Shown here piece by piece: positions 1 to 13,044 of a DNA stretch of 64,000 bases. A program made the position numbers and the translations under genes. The notes under the pieces were generated by a model that saw only the letters and a list, made by a program, of their open reading frames with translations, was not told the DNA's origin and made no database searches. This stretch comes from Staphylococcus kloosii (GTDB lineage Bacteria > Bacillota > Bacilli > Staphylococcales > Staphylococcaceae). The stretch is taken from NCBI RefSeq assembly GCF_003019255.1, contig NZ_CP027846.1:1054001-1118000 (forward strand), given 5' to 3'. Position 1 is the first letter of the stretch. Each line of letters opens with the position of its first letter.

Positions 1-1344
1 AATACGGCATTACCTCAAATAATGAAAGGTCTAAATATTTCCGAAAACACTTCACAATGGTTGGTTACGGGTTTTATGCTTGTTAATGGTGTTATGATAC
101 CTTTAACAGCTTTCTTAATGGATAAAATTAAAACACGTCCACTTTATTTAATAGCTATGGGCGTATTTTTAATTGGTTCAATCGTCGCTGCACTTGCACC
201 AAACTTTGGTGTATTAATGTTAGCTCGTGTAATTCAAGCAATGGGTGCAGGTATTATCATGCCATTAATGCAATTTACATTGTTTATGTTATTCCCTAAA
301 AGTAAACGTGGTTTTGCAATGGGGTTAGCAGGTTTAGTTATCCAATTCGCACCTGCTATTGGACCTACTTTATCAGGTTTAGTAATTGATGCTACAAGTT
401 GGAGAATGCCATTTATAATTGTTGTAGGAGTGGCGTTATTAGGATTTATATTCGGAGCTATTTTCATAAGAAGTTACAATGAAACCAAGGATACAAAACT
501 AGATAAAAGATCTGTTGTATATTCTACTTTAGGCTTCGGAATTTTACTTTATTCATTTAGTAGTGCAGGTAATCTAGGATTTTCTAGTCCTATTGTTATT
601 ATTGCGCTTATAGTCAGCATCTTTATAATTGGTGCATTTATTAGACGACAATTAAATATAGACAATCCATTATTAAATTTAGTCGTATTTAAAAGTAGAG
701 TTTTCACGTTAACGACTGCTTCATCTATGATTGTTATGATGGGGATGGTAGGGCCAGCATTGTTAATTCCATTATATGTACAAAATGCATTAGGCTTATC
801 TGCATTTTTATCTGGTTTGGTTATTATGCCTGGTGCAATTATTAACGGTATAATGTCTATATTTACTGGTAAGTTTTATGATAAATATGGTGCACGTCCA
901 TTAATCTTAACTGGATTTACATTATTTTTAATACTTACTATATTACTTTGTTTCCTAACGGTTGAAACATCTTATATGTATTTAATTATTGTATATGCAT
1001 TAAGAATGTTTTCGGTATCATTATTAATGATGCCATTAAATACGGCTGGTATTAATTCATTGAGAAACAAAGATATTTCACATGGTACTGCTATTAGTAA
1101 CTTTGGTCGTGTTACAGCAGGTTCATTAGGTACTGCGCTTATGGTTACTTTTATGACGGTAGGGGCGAAAATTTTTGCACCTAAACCAACGGCACATGAG
1201 AGTAAAGACTTATTACAACGTCAAGCTATAGCAGGTGGTGTAGATTTTGCCTTCGCTATCGTATCCGTACTCGTAGTTATTGGATTAATAATGGCTTGGT
1301 TTGTTAGAGAAGACAGAACGAATGTAAATACGAGAGAAATTTAA
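1..1344 (+). CDS. DHA2-family MFS drug efflux transporter (5' end cut by window)
   Basis: The frame is open from base 1, and the codons before the first ATG at 22 read NTALPQI, the usual end of TM1 in DHA2 exporters. The start therefore lies outside the window and ATG 22 is not it. About 13 hydrophobic segments are visible, and the first has the family motif VTGFMLVNGVMIPLTAFL. Members of this family (LmrB, EmrB, QacA type) exchange protons for drugs or lipophilic compounds across the membrane. In S. aureus a related gene sits next to mrp in the sdrM-sepA neighbourhood; that equivalence is inferred from position. The substrate cannot be told. A strong terminator follows. Confidence 0.88.
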   Translation, partial: NTALPQIMKGLNISENTSQWLVTGFMLVNGVMIPLTAFLMDKIKTRPLYLIAMGVFLIGSIVAALAPNFGVLMLARVIQAMGAGIIMPLMQFTLFMLFPKSKRGFAMGLAGLVIQFAPAIGPTLSGLVIDATSWRMPFIIVVGVALLGFIFGAIFIRSYNETKDTKLDKRSVVYSTLGFGILLYSFSSAGNLGFSSPIVIIALIVSIFIIGAFIRRQLNIDNPLLNLVVFKSRVFTLTTASSMIVMMGMVGPALLIPLYVQNALGLSAFLSGLVIMPGAIINGIMSIFTGKFYDKYGARPLILTGFTLFLILTILLCFLTVETSYMYLIIVYALRMFSVSLLMMPLNTAGINSLRNKDISHGTAISNFGRVTAGSLGTALMVTFMTVGAKIFAPKPTAHESKDLLQRQAIAGGVDFAFAIVSVLVVIGLIMAWFVREDRTNVNTREI

Positions 1345-1359
1345 TATATTTATGTTTAT

Positions 1360-1408
1360 AAAAGAAGTTAGTTTATTAATTTTTTAATTGTGAGCTAACT
1401 TCTTTTTT
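1360..1408 (+). terminator. Rho-independent terminator of the MFS gene
   Basis: An 11 bp stem (AAAGAAGTTAG / CTAACTTCTTT) with an AT-rich loop runs into a T tract, 16 bp after the MFS stop codon. Confidence 0.85.
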
Positions 1409-1521
1409 CATATTAATTAAAATCTTATACTTACATTAAATTAATTATTACTATACATAGCTTATTGCAACGAGTTTTTGTTAGAATGATATTAATAATA
1501 ACAATTTGAGGGGGATTTACT

Positions 1522-2583
1522 GTGTTGACAGTTGAACAAGTTAAAGAGCTTGTTGGAAATATAAATGATCCAATAATAAATGTACCATTATCAGAAAATG
1601 ATGGTGTCGTTGAAGTCTCTATTAAAGAAGAAATTGAGCACGTTAGTGTTAAAGTTGCGATTGCACAATTAGGAGGTCAACCACAATTAGATCTTCAAAT
1701 GAAAATCGTGGAAGCCTTAAAAGAAAATGGGGCAAACACGGTAGGTATAAGGTTTGAAGAACTTCCAGCTGATACAGTTGATAAATATAAAGGGTCATCT
1801 AGTGATCAACCACAAACTATTGAAGGACTGTTATCTAAAGATAACCCAGTAGAGTTTATTGCAATTGCATCAGGTAAAGGTGGCGTTGGTAAATCAACGG
1901 TAGCGGCTAACTTAGCAGTATCTTTAGCTAGAGAAGGCAAAAAAGTAGGACTAGTTGATGCTGATATTTATGGTTTTAGTATTCCTGACATGATGGGTAT
2001 TAATGAAAGACCAGGCGTTGATGGTAAAGAAATCATCCCAGTTGAACGTTACGGTGTTAAAGTCATTTCAATGGCATTCTTTGTTGAAGAAAACGCACCA
2101 GTAATTTGGAGAGGACCTATGTTAGGTAAGATGTTAAATAATTTCTTTACGGAAGTACGTTGGGGAGATTTAGATTATTTACTATTAGACTTACCACCTG
2201 GAACAGGGGATGTCGCATTAGATGTGCATACAATGTTATCATCTAGTAAAGAAATTATTGTTACAACACCACATCCAACTGCAGCATTTGTAGCAGCAAG
2301 AGCAGGTGCAATGGCGAAACATACAGAACATTCTATTCTTGGGGTTATTGAAAACATGTCCTATTTCGAAAGTAAAGAAACAGGTAATAAAGAATATGTA
2401 TTTGGTACAGGTGGTGGCGAAAAATTAGTAGAAGAATTAAAAACTGACCTCTTAGGTAAATTACCATTAGCGCAACCTTCATGGGATCCACAAGATTTTG
2501 CACCTTCTATATATCAAGAAACAGATGATTTAGGCAAGATATATCAATCTATGGCTCAACAAATTATCGAAAAAACGCAATAG
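1522..2583 (+). CDS. mrp: Mrp/ApbC-family P-loop ATPase (Fe-S cluster carrier type)
   Basis: A DUF59/MIP18-like domain occupies residues 1-95. A ParA/MinD-type ATPase follows, with Walker A GKGGVGKST at 118-126, the DADIYG switch near 146 and the LLLDLPPGTGD motif. The start is GTG 1522, seven bases after GAGGGGG; the ATG-less context leaves no better choice. The family loads or carries Fe-S clusters for apo-proteins in the cytosol. This protein contains no cysteine at all, so it lacks the C-terminal CxxC that binds the cluster in ApbC/Nbp35 proteins. A cluster-carrier role would need other ligands or a partner. The B. subtilis relative SalA acts as a regulator, which is an alternative. It is monocistronic between two terminators. 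Confidence 0.9.
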   Translation: MLTVEQVKELVGNINDPIINVPLSENDGVVEVSIKEEIEHVSVKVAIAQLGGQPQLDLQMKIVEALKENGANTVGIRFEELPADTVDKYKGSSSDQPQTIEGLLSKDNPVEFIAIASGKGGVGKSTVAANLAVSLAREGKKVGLVDADIYGFSIPDMMGINERPGVDGKEIIPVERYGVKVISMAFFVEENAPVIWRGPMLGKMLNNFFTEVRWGDLDYLLLDLPPGTGDVALDVHTMLSSSKEIIVTTPHPTAAFVAARAGAMAKHTEHSILGVIENMSYFESKETGNKEYVFGTGGGEKLVEELKTDLLGKLPLAQPSWDPQDFAPSIYQETDDLGKIYQSMAQQIIEKTQ

Positions 2584-2589
2584 TTAAAG

Positions 2590-2624
2590 TAGAAAAGTAC
2601 ACAATTTATTGTGTGCTTTTCTAT
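2590..2624 (+). terminator. Terminator after mrp
   Basis: A 14 bp stem AGAAAAGTACACAA / TTGTGTGCTTTTCT with a TTTA loop and one G-T pair. The right arm itself supplies the short T run. Confidence 0.65.
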
Positions 2625-2725
2625 TGCATTTTGTAGATTTGGTGGTAGAATAGTTCTTTGTGAGCCAATAGTAAATAGTTGATAACTAAAGTATTGTTGC
2701 TCAACAAAAAAATATTAAAAAGTAG

Positions 2726-2754
2726 TTGACTTAAACATCGCTATTTGATAATAT
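2726..2754 (+). promoter_or_regulatory. Upstream rRNA operon promoter candidate (P1)
   Basis: -35 TTGACT (2726-2731) and -10 TAATAT (2749-2754) are 17 bp apart, about 310 bp before 16S. The surrounding 440 bp (2625-3067) is very AT-rich, holds no credible ORF and is the rrn promoter/leader region. Confidence 0.6.
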
Positions 2755-2893
2755 ATAAAAGTCGTCAAAAACGACAAAAATATTATTCAATTTTTTCTTG
2801 AAAGTGTAAAATTTATTCTTGATAAAATTAAAATAAAATTTTAAAATAATAAAGTATTCTTAATTACAACTTCAAAAACAAATTAATTTTTGA

Positions 2894-2923
2894 TTGACAA
2901 AACAATGGTTTGTATGGTAAATT
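2894..2923 (+). promoter_or_regulatory. Proximal rRNA operon promoter candidate (P2)
   Basis: A perfect -35 TTGACA (2894-2899) is followed at 17-18 bp by a weaker -10 (GTAAAT/TAAATT, 2917-2923). Downstream lies a leader with a stem-loop around ACGATATAATCGT (2991-3004) before the 16S gene. Confidence 0.6.
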
Positions 2924-3067
2924 TGTAAAGCGAATATTTAAATGAACATTGAAAACTGAATTGCAATATGTCAACGTTAATTCCAAACACAACGATATAA
3001 TCGTTGGTTTAAACGTGTTAGGGATAACACATAATTAGTATTTATGAGCTAATCAAACATCATAATT

Positions 3068-4630
<1,563 letters not shown>

Positions 4631-4896
4631 ATTCGGAACATCTTCTACGAAGATGAAACGGAATAACGTAGACATATTGTATTCAGTTTTGAATGCTCAT
4701 AGAGTATTCAAAGATTGTACATTGAAAACTAGATAAGTAAGTAAAATATAGATTTTACCAAGCAAAACCGAGTGAATTAGAGTTTTAAAAAGCTTGAATT
4801 CAAACTAAAATAATCGCTAGTGTTCGAAAGAACACTCACAGATTAATAACATTTTGGGTTTTGAGTTAGACGTTATGTTTGACTTAAAAACAAAAA

Positions 4897-7819
<2,923 letters not shown>

Positions 7820-7893
7820 TTTAAATGTTTTGATTGGTAAAATGATATTTACTTACTATCTAGTTTTGAATGTATAACTTTTATACATCATTG

Positions 7894-8008
7894 TCTGGTG
7901 ACAATGGCAAGGAGGTCACACCTGTTCCCATGCCGAACACAGAAGTTAAGCTCCTTAGCGCCGATGGTAGTCGGATTTACATCCCGCTAGAGTAGGACGT
8001 TGCCAGGC
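7894..8008 (+). rRNA. rrf: 5S ribosomal RNA
   Basis: A 115 nt gene with complementary ends TCTGGTGAC and GTTGCCAGGC, and the 5S core CCTGTTCCCATGCCGAACAC. It is 74 bp after 23S and 11 bp before the tRNA cluster. Confidence 0.95.
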
Positions 8009-8019
8009 AATATTATTAT

Positions 8020-8094
8020 TCCACAGTAGCTCAGTGGTAGAGCTATCGGCTGTTAACCGATCGGTCGTAGGTTCGAGTCCTACCTGTGGAGCCA
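8020..8094 (+). tRNA. tRNA-Asn (GTT)
   Basis: Acceptor TCCACAG pairs with CTGTGGA. The anticodon loop reads CTGTTAA, giving GTT. The T-loop is GTTCGAGTC and 3' CCA is encoded. It is the first gene of the cluster behind 5S. Confidence 0.95.
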
Positions 8095-8097
8095 TAT

Positions 8098-8169
8098 GGC
8101 CCCGTGGTCAAGCGGTTAAGACACCGCCCTTTCACGGCGGTAACACGGGTTCGAGTCCCGTCGGGGTCA
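8098..8169 (+). tRNA. tRNA-Glu (TTC)
   Basis: Acceptor GGCCCCG pairs with CGGGGTC with one G-T pair. The anticodon loop CTTTCAC gives TTC. CCA is not encoded and must be added after transcription. It lies three bases after tRNA-Asn. Confidence 0.95.
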
Positions 8170-8178
8170 TTACATATT

Positions 8179-8254
8179 GGAGAATTAGCTCAGCTGGGAG
8201 AGCATCTGCCTTACAAGCAGAGGGTCGGCGGTTCGAACCCGTCATTCTCCACCA
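8179..8254 (+). tRNA. tRNA-Val (TAC)
   Basis: Acceptor GGAGAAT pairs with ATTCTCC. The anticodon loop CTTACAA gives TAC. CCA is encoded. Confidence 0.95.
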
Positions 8255-8271
8255 TTTATTTTAATAAGCGC

Positions 8272-8355
8272 GGAGGGGTAGCGAAGTGGCTAAACGCGGC
8301 GGACTGTAAATCCGCTCCTTCGGGTTCGGCAGTTCGAATCTGCCCCCCTCCACCA
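8272..8355 (+). tRNA. tRNA-Tyr (GTA)
   Basis: 84 nt with a long variable arm, as in class II tRNAs. Acceptor GGAGGGG pairs with CCCCTCC. The anticodon loop CTGTAAA gives GTA. CCA is encoded. Confidence 0.95.
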
Positions 8356-8359
8356 TTGT

Positions 8360-8434
8360 TGGGCTATAGCCAAGCGGTAAGGCAACGGACTTTGACTCCG
8401 TCACGCGCTGGTTCGAATCCAGCTAGCCCAGCCA
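8360..8434 (+). tRNA. tRNA-Gln (TTG)
   Basis: Acceptor TGGGCTA pairs with TAGCCCA. The anticodon loop CTTTGAC gives TTG. CCA is encoded. Confidence 0.95.
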
Positions 8435-8439
8435 TTTTT

Positions 8440-8512
8440 GAGCCATTAGCTCAGTTGGTAGAGCATCTGACTTTTAATCAGAGGGTCAGAGGTTCGAATC
8501 CTCTATGGCTCA
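8440..8512 (+). tRNA. tRNA-Lys (TTT)
   Basis: Acceptor GAGCCAT pairs with ATGGCTC. The anticodon loop CTTTTAA gives TTT. No CCA is encoded. It is the last gene of the rrn-tRNA transcript, just before its terminator. Confidence 0.95.
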
Positions 8513-8516
8513 CTTG

Positions 8517-8546
8517 TAAAACACTTCTTCGGAAGTGTTTTTTTTA
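8517..8546 (+). terminator. Terminator of the rrn-tRNA operon
   Basis: Stem AAACACTTC / GAAGTGTTT with a stable TTCG tetraloop and a long T run. The following 8547-8736 is AT-rich with no gene seen. Confidence 0.93.
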
Positions 8547-8736
8547 TGAATTTTTTTATACATATTCAAGCATCATTTATGCAAAATATAAGGTAATAAT
8601 GAATGTTCAAACGTTTTAATGTTTTTATATGTAAGACACCCCAAATCCATTGCCATACAAGACTTTAGCTCACTTGAAAGTTCGAAATTAATAACGTATC
8701 CTAGTATTAAAATGAATGCAAAGGGGTTTTTGATCT

Positions 8737-9639
8737 ATGAAAAACATTAATATTATTGGAGCACCATCGACATTTGGTCAAAGAAAATTAGGGGTAAACT
8801 TTGGCCCAGATGCTATTAGATATGCAGGTATTGTTGATCGCATTAGACGTATTGGTTATACGGTAGTAGATAAAGGTAATATCGATGTACCGGAAATCAA
8901 CTTAGATAAGTTTAATTCAGAACAAGAGGGATTAAGAAATATTGATGAGATTGTTCAAGTATCTGAAAACTTGAGTAATGCAGTATCTGATAGCGTACAA
9001 AGTGGTGCTTTTCCATTAATATTAGGTGGAGATCATTCAATAGCAATTGGTTCAATTGCTGGTATTAGTAAGCATTATGAAAATTTAGGTGTGATTTGGT
9101 ATGATGCACATGGTGATTTAAATGTGCCTGAAGAATCACCTTCTGGTAATATTCATGGTATGCCATTGAGAGTTTTAGCTGGAGATGGTGATGATAGATT
9201 GGTTAATGTATCCAACTATACACCTAAAGTAAAACCAGAAAACATAGTTTTAATAGGTATGAGAGATTTAGATACCGGAGAACGTGAATATATTAAAAAC
9301 AATAACATTAAAACATATACAATGGCTGATATTGATAGACTTGGCATCCAACAAGTTATCAATGAATCAATAAAGCATCTTAAAGATAAGACGGATGGTA
9401 TACATTTATCACTAGATGTCGATGCACTAGACCCAGCAGAAACACCAGGAACAGGCACAAGAGTTTTAGGTGGCTTGAATTACAGAGAAAGTCACTTCGC
9501 ATTAGAATTATTACATAATTCTCAATTAATCACTTCTATGGATTTGGTAGAAGTTAATCCACTTATTGATCAAAATAATCATACTGCAGAACAAGCAGTT
9601 GGTCTTGTAGGTAGTTTCTTTGGCGAAACTTTACTATAA
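8737..9639 (+). CDS. rocF: Arginase
   Basis: Hydrolyses arginine to ornithine and urea in the cytosol. All binuclear manganese motifs of the ureohydrolase family are present: GGDHS at 97-101, DAHGD at 123-127 and DVDALDP at 227-233. The 300 residues are the normal bacterial length. The start ATG is preceded by AAAGGGG. The gene is alone between the rrn terminator and its own terminator. Urea made here would feed urease where the strain has one; that gene is not in the window. A weak promoter (TTGAAA near 8674) is possible but not convincing. Confidence 0.95.
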   Translation: MKNINIIGAPSTFGQRKLGVNFGPDAIRYAGIVDRIRRIGYTVVDKGNIDVPEINLDKFNSEQEGLRNIDEIVQVSENLSNAVSDSVQSGAFPLILGGDHSIAIGSIAGISKHYENLGVIWYDAHGDLNVPEESPSGNIHGMPLRVLAGDGDDRLVNVSNYTPKVKPENIVLIGMRDLDTGEREYIKNNNIKTYTMADIDRLGIQQVINESIKHLKDKTDGIHLSLDVDALDPAETPGTGTRVLGGLNYRESHFALELLHNSQLITSMDLVEVNPLIDQNNHTAEQAVGLVGSFFGETLL

Positions 9640-9672
9640 GTCATTGTTTATAATGAGTAAGACAAAAAATGA

Positions 9673-9710
9673 ACTATGCCCAGATACATTATTTGGGCAT
9701 AGGTTTTTTC
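9673..9710 (+). terminator. Terminator of rocF
   Basis: Stem CTATGCCCA(G) / TTGGGCATAG with a short loop, followed by GTTTTTT. Confidence 0.88.
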
Positions 9711-9808
9711 TTTTACGTATAAAATTAATGAAGTTAATATATTCCTTTAACACGTAAAATAATATGCAATTTATTGTTTTTAAATTTTTAGATTTATTGA
9801 GTCATAAT

Positions 9809-9837
9809 ATGACAGTATAAAAGAAGATTGGTATAAT
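9809..9837 (+). promoter_or_regulatory. Promoter of dacA-ybbR-glmM
   Basis: -35-like ATGACA (9809-9814) and a perfect -10 TATAAT (9832-9837) with 17 bp spacing. The transcript would start near 9843, 30 bp before dacA. Confidence 0.6.
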
Positions 9838-9872
9838 GTTTACAGTGGGATTAGAATACCGGAGGAGATGTC

Positions 9873-10679
9873 ATGGATTTATCCAATTTATTTGAACATT
9901 GGAGCACGGTTAAAATTATAACAAGCGTGCTTGACTTATTAATTGTATGGTATGTACTTTATCTTCTCATTACTGTGTTTAAAGGTACAAAAGCCATTCA
10001 ATTATTAAAAGGAATTCTCGTAATTGTCATAGGGCAACAAATTAGTAAAATGCTAAGTTTAACAGCTACTTCACGTCTTTTTGACTTAGTTATTCAATGG
10101 GGTGTATTAGCACTCATTGTTATTTTCCAACCAGAAATACGTAGAGCTTTAGAACAATTAGGACGAGGAAGTTTATTCAAACGTTATGCGAGTAACGTTA
10201 ATAGTGATGAAAATAAATTAATTTCTGCCGTGTCTAAAGCCGTTCAGTATATGGCTAAAAGACGTATTGGTGCATTGATTGTATTTGAAAAAGAGACTGG
10301 CTTACAAGACTACATAGAAACTGGTATACCAATGAACTCTAATATATCACAAGAGCTATTAACGAATGTCTTTATACCTAATACACCATTACATGATGGT
10401 GCTATGATTATCCATGATAGCAAAATTGCTAGTGCTGCATGCTATTTACCACTTTCAGATAGTGCGAAAATAGCAAAAAGCCTAGGTACGAGACATAGAG
10501 CAGCTGTAGGTATTTCAGAGGTCTCAGATGCATTTACAGTTGTTGTGTCAGAAGAAACTGGTTCAATTTCAGTTACCTTTGATGGCAAATTAAGAAAAGA
10601 TATTTCTACTGAAGCATTTGAAGAACTTCTTGCAGAACATTGGTTCGGCTCACGCTTGCAAGAGAAGGGTGTGAATTAA
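9873..10679 (+). CDS. dacA: Diadenylate cyclase CdaA/DacA
   Basis: Membrane enzyme that condenses two ATP into cyclic di-AMP. Three N-terminal membrane helices (about 15-37, 42-60, 72-88) precede a DAC domain with its two catalytic signatures, DGA at 175-177 and RHR at 207-209. The start ATG follows GGAGGAG. It lies one base before ybbR, its membrane-bound regulator, and is followed by glmM. This dacA-ybbR-glmM order is conserved in Firmicutes and links c-di-AMP with cell-wall precursor supply; GlmM is known to inhibit DacA. Confidence 0.96.
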   Translation: MDLSNLFEHWSTVKIITSVLDLLIVWYVLYLLITVFKGTKAIQLLKGILVIVIGQQISKMLSLTATSRLFDLVIQWGVLALIVIFQPEIRRALEQLGRGSLFKRYASNVNSDENKLISAVSKAVQYMAKRRIGALIVFEKETGLQDYIETGIPMNSNISQELLTNVFIPNTPLHDGAMIIHDSKIASAACYLPLSDSAKIAKSLGTRHRAAVGISEVSDAFTVVVSEETGSISVTFDGKLRKDISTEAFEELLAEHWFGSRLQEKGVN

Positions 10680-10680
10680 T

Positions 10681-11613
10681 ATGTTAGAAAGTAAATGGGG
10701 GTTGCGCCTTATAGCATTAGCGTTGGCTGTTTTTTTCTTTCTATCTGCAAATAATGTTTTTGGAAATATGTTTAATGCAGATAAATTTAGTCAAAAGAGT
10801 ACAGAGACTATTGAAAGTGTACCAGTCGAAACTAAATATGATAACCATAAACTTTATGCTAACAACGTGCCTGATAAAGTGGATGTAGATATTTCGGGTC
10901 CACAATCACAAGTTTTAAAGGCAGAAAATGGTCAAAATATTAAAGTAACACTTGATTTAGCCGGTGCTAAAGCTGGGAAGCATACAGTACAATACAAGGT
11001 TAGTGGTTTAAGTAAAGATATAGACTACAAAGTTAAACCAAAAGAGACAACTGTTAAGCTTGAAGAAAAAGTTACAAAAGAGATGAAAGTTGATCCTGAT
11101 GTAAGTACTGATAACATCGATGCAGATTATAAGATTGCTGACCAAAGCGTGTCACCTGAAAAAGTTAAAGTCACAGGCGGACAAAGTCAAATTGATAAGA
11201 TTGCTTATTTAAAAGCACATTACAAAAACAAGAGCAAAATCGATAAAGATACAACAGATTTAGCGAATATTACAGCTTTTGATAGAAACTTAAATAAATT
11301 AAATGTTTCAATACGACCTAACGATGTCAATTTAACGACTAAGGTTGAGCCATATAGCAAAAAGGTTAAAGTAAAAACAAAAACTACTGGAAGCTTAGCT
11401 AATGGTAAAGATTTAGATAATATTAAATTGGATAAAGATGAAGTTGAAATTTATGGTAATAGAGAAGACTTACAAGACATTGATTCTATCACTGGAGAAG
11501 TCAATTTAGATAATATTTCAGACGACACAGATAGAGATGTTAGTTTTAAATTACCTAAAAATGTATCCAAAGTTCAACCAGATAATACAACCGCAAAAAT
11601 TACAGTTAAATAA
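10681..11613 (+). CDS. ybbR: YbbR-domain protein CdaR, regulator of DacA
   Basis: One N-terminal membrane anchor (about 8-26) is followed by a lysine- and aspartate-rich extracytoplasmic region. This carries repeated YbbR domains, seen as recurring stretches such as VPVETKYD, VKVDPDV-like segments and VEIYGN. The length of 310 residues is normal. It starts one base after the dacA stop, so translation is probably coupled. YbbR/CdaR proteins bind the cyclase and modulate c-di-AMP synthesis. It has no enzymatic motif. Confidence 0.92.
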   Translation: MLESKWGLRLIALALAVFFFLSANNVFGNMFNADKFSQKSTETIESVPVETKYDNHKLYANNVPDKVDVDISGPQSQVLKAENGQNIKVTLDLAGAKAGKHTVQYKVSGLSKDIDYKVKPKETTVKLEEKVTKEMKVDPDVSTDNIDADYKIADQSVSPEKVKVTGGQSQIDKIAYLKAHYKNKSKIDKDTTDLANITAFDRNLNKLNVSIRPNDVNLTTKVEPYSKKVKVKTKTTGSLANGKDLDNIKLDKDEVEIYGNREDLQDIDSITGEVNLDNISDDTDRDVSFKLPKNVSKVQPDNTTAKITVK

Positions 11614-11643
11614 TAGGAATAAAGAGCAAAAGGAGATATTATA

Positions 11644-12999
11644 ATGGCAAAATATTTTGGTACAGATGGAGTTAGAGGTGTAGCAAATAAAGAATTAACA
11701 CCTGAACTTGCATTTAAACTAGGTCGTTATGGTGGCTATGTATTAGCACACAATAAAGGACAAAAACATCCTAAAGTTTTAGTAGGTAGAGATACTAGAG
11801 TTTCTGGAGAAATGTTAGAAGCAGCACTTATCGCTGGCTTAACATCAATTGGCGCAGAGGTTATGCGTTTAGGTGTTATTTCAACGCCTGGTGTAGCTTA
11901 TTTAACACGTGAAATGGAAGCAAGCTTAGGCGTAATGATTTCTGCTTCACATAACCCTGTTGCAGATAATGGAATAAAATTCTTTGGCTCAGATGGTTTC
12001 AAATTATCTGACGATCAAGAAAACGAAATTGAACAACTTTTGGATCAAGAAAACCCTGATTTACCAAGACCAGTAGGGGAAGACATTGTCCATTGTTCTG
12101 ATTACTTTGAAGGCTCACAAAAATATATTAGTTACTTAAAATCAACAGTAGATGTTGATTTAGATGGTATGAAAATTGCACTTGATGGTGCCAATGGTTC
12201 AACATCTTCACTTGCACCATTCCTATTCGGTGATTTAGAAGCTACTACAGTAACAGTAGGTTGTAACCCGGATGGATATAATATTAACGAAGGTGTAGGA
12301 TCTACACACCCTGAAACACTTAGTAAGACAGTTGTTGAATCTGAAGCTGACTTTGGTCTAGCTTTTGATGGTGACGGTGACCGTCTTATCGCAGTTGATG
12401 AAGAAGGTAACATCGTAGACGGCGACCAAATTATGTTTATTATTGGTCAAGCAATGGCTAAAAACCACGAATTGAATAATAATATGATTGTATCTACAGT
12501 TATGAGTAATTTAGGTTTTTATAAGGCTTTAGAAAATGAAGGTATCCAGTCTAACAAAACTAAAGTGGGCGACCGTTATGTAGTAGAAGAGATGAGAAGA
12601 GGTAATTACAATCTTGGTGGTGAACAATCAGGTCATATTGTACTAATGGATTACAATACTACTGGTGATGGTTTATTAACAGGTGTACAATTAGCTTCTA
12701 TCATTAAAATGACAGGTAAAAAACTTAGCCAATTAGCGGCTCAAATGAAAAAATACCCACAATCATTAGTTAACGTACGTGTAACAGATAAATATCGAGT
12801 TGAAGAAAATATCGATGTTCAAGAAGTTATGACAAGAGTTGAAGTAGAGATGAATGGTGAAGGTCGTATCTTAGTTAGACCTTCAGGTACAGAACCTCTT
12901 GTACGTGTTATGGTTGAAGCGGCAACAGATGAGGATGCGCAACGTTTTGCCCAAACTATCGCTGATGTTGTAGAAGATAAAATGGGTTTAGATAAATAA
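11644..12999 (+). CDS. glmM: Phosphoglucosamine mutase
   Basis: Converts glucosamine-6-phosphate to glucosamine-1-phosphate on the way to UDP-GlcNAc. The phosphoserine loop is ISASHNP with Ser102, the magnesium loop is DGDGDR at 242-247, and the sugar-phosphate loop RPSGTEP lies near the C-terminus. The 451 residues are full length. RBS AAGGAG precedes the ATG. It is last in the dacA operon. The GlmS enzyme that makes its substrate is encoded 6 kb downstream, across the mannitol operon. Confidence 0.97.
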   Translation: MAKYFGTDGVRGVANKELTPELAFKLGRYGGYVLAHNKGQKHPKVLVGRDTRVSGEMLEAALIAGLTSIGAEVMRLGVISTPGVAYLTREMEASLGVMISASHNPVADNGIKFFGSDGFKLSDDQENEIEQLLDQENPDLPRPVGEDIVHCSDYFEGSQKYISYLKSTVDVDLDGMKIALDGANGSTSSLAPFLFGDLEATTVTVGCNPDGYNINEGVGSTHPETLSKTVVESEADFGLAFDGDGDRLIAVDEEGNIVDGDQIMFIIGQAMAKNHELNNNMIVSTVMSNLGFYKALENEGIQSNKTKVGDRYVVEEMRRGNYNLGGEQSGHIVLMDYNTTGDGLLTGVQLASIIKMTGKKLSQLAAQMKKYPQSLVNVRVTDKYRVEENIDVQEVMTRVEVEMNGEGRILVRPSGTEPLVRVMVEAATDEDAQRFAQTIADVVEDKMGLDK

Positions 13000-13003
13000 A
13001 TAT

Positions 13004-13043
13004 TAAAAAAAGGAACGACGATTAAATTCGTCGTTCCTTTTTT
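13004..13043. terminator. Bidirectional terminator between glmM and mtlD
   Basis: Stem AAAGGAACGACGA / TCGTCGTTCCTTT, with a T run on each strand. It serves the two convergent genes. Confidence 0.92.
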
Positions 13044-13044
13044 A

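Noticed and set aside
2660..2706. Imperfect inverted repeat TTGTGAGC / GCTCAACAA before the rrn promoters
   Set aside because: Stem has bulges and a long AT-rich loop and no T tract; not strong enough to list as a feature.
8034..8619. ORFs of 76 and 177 codons over the tRNA cluster
   Set aside because: They are translations of tRNA genes; the deduced proteins repeat the T-loop sequence (RVRVPSG, RRFEPVI) and match no family.
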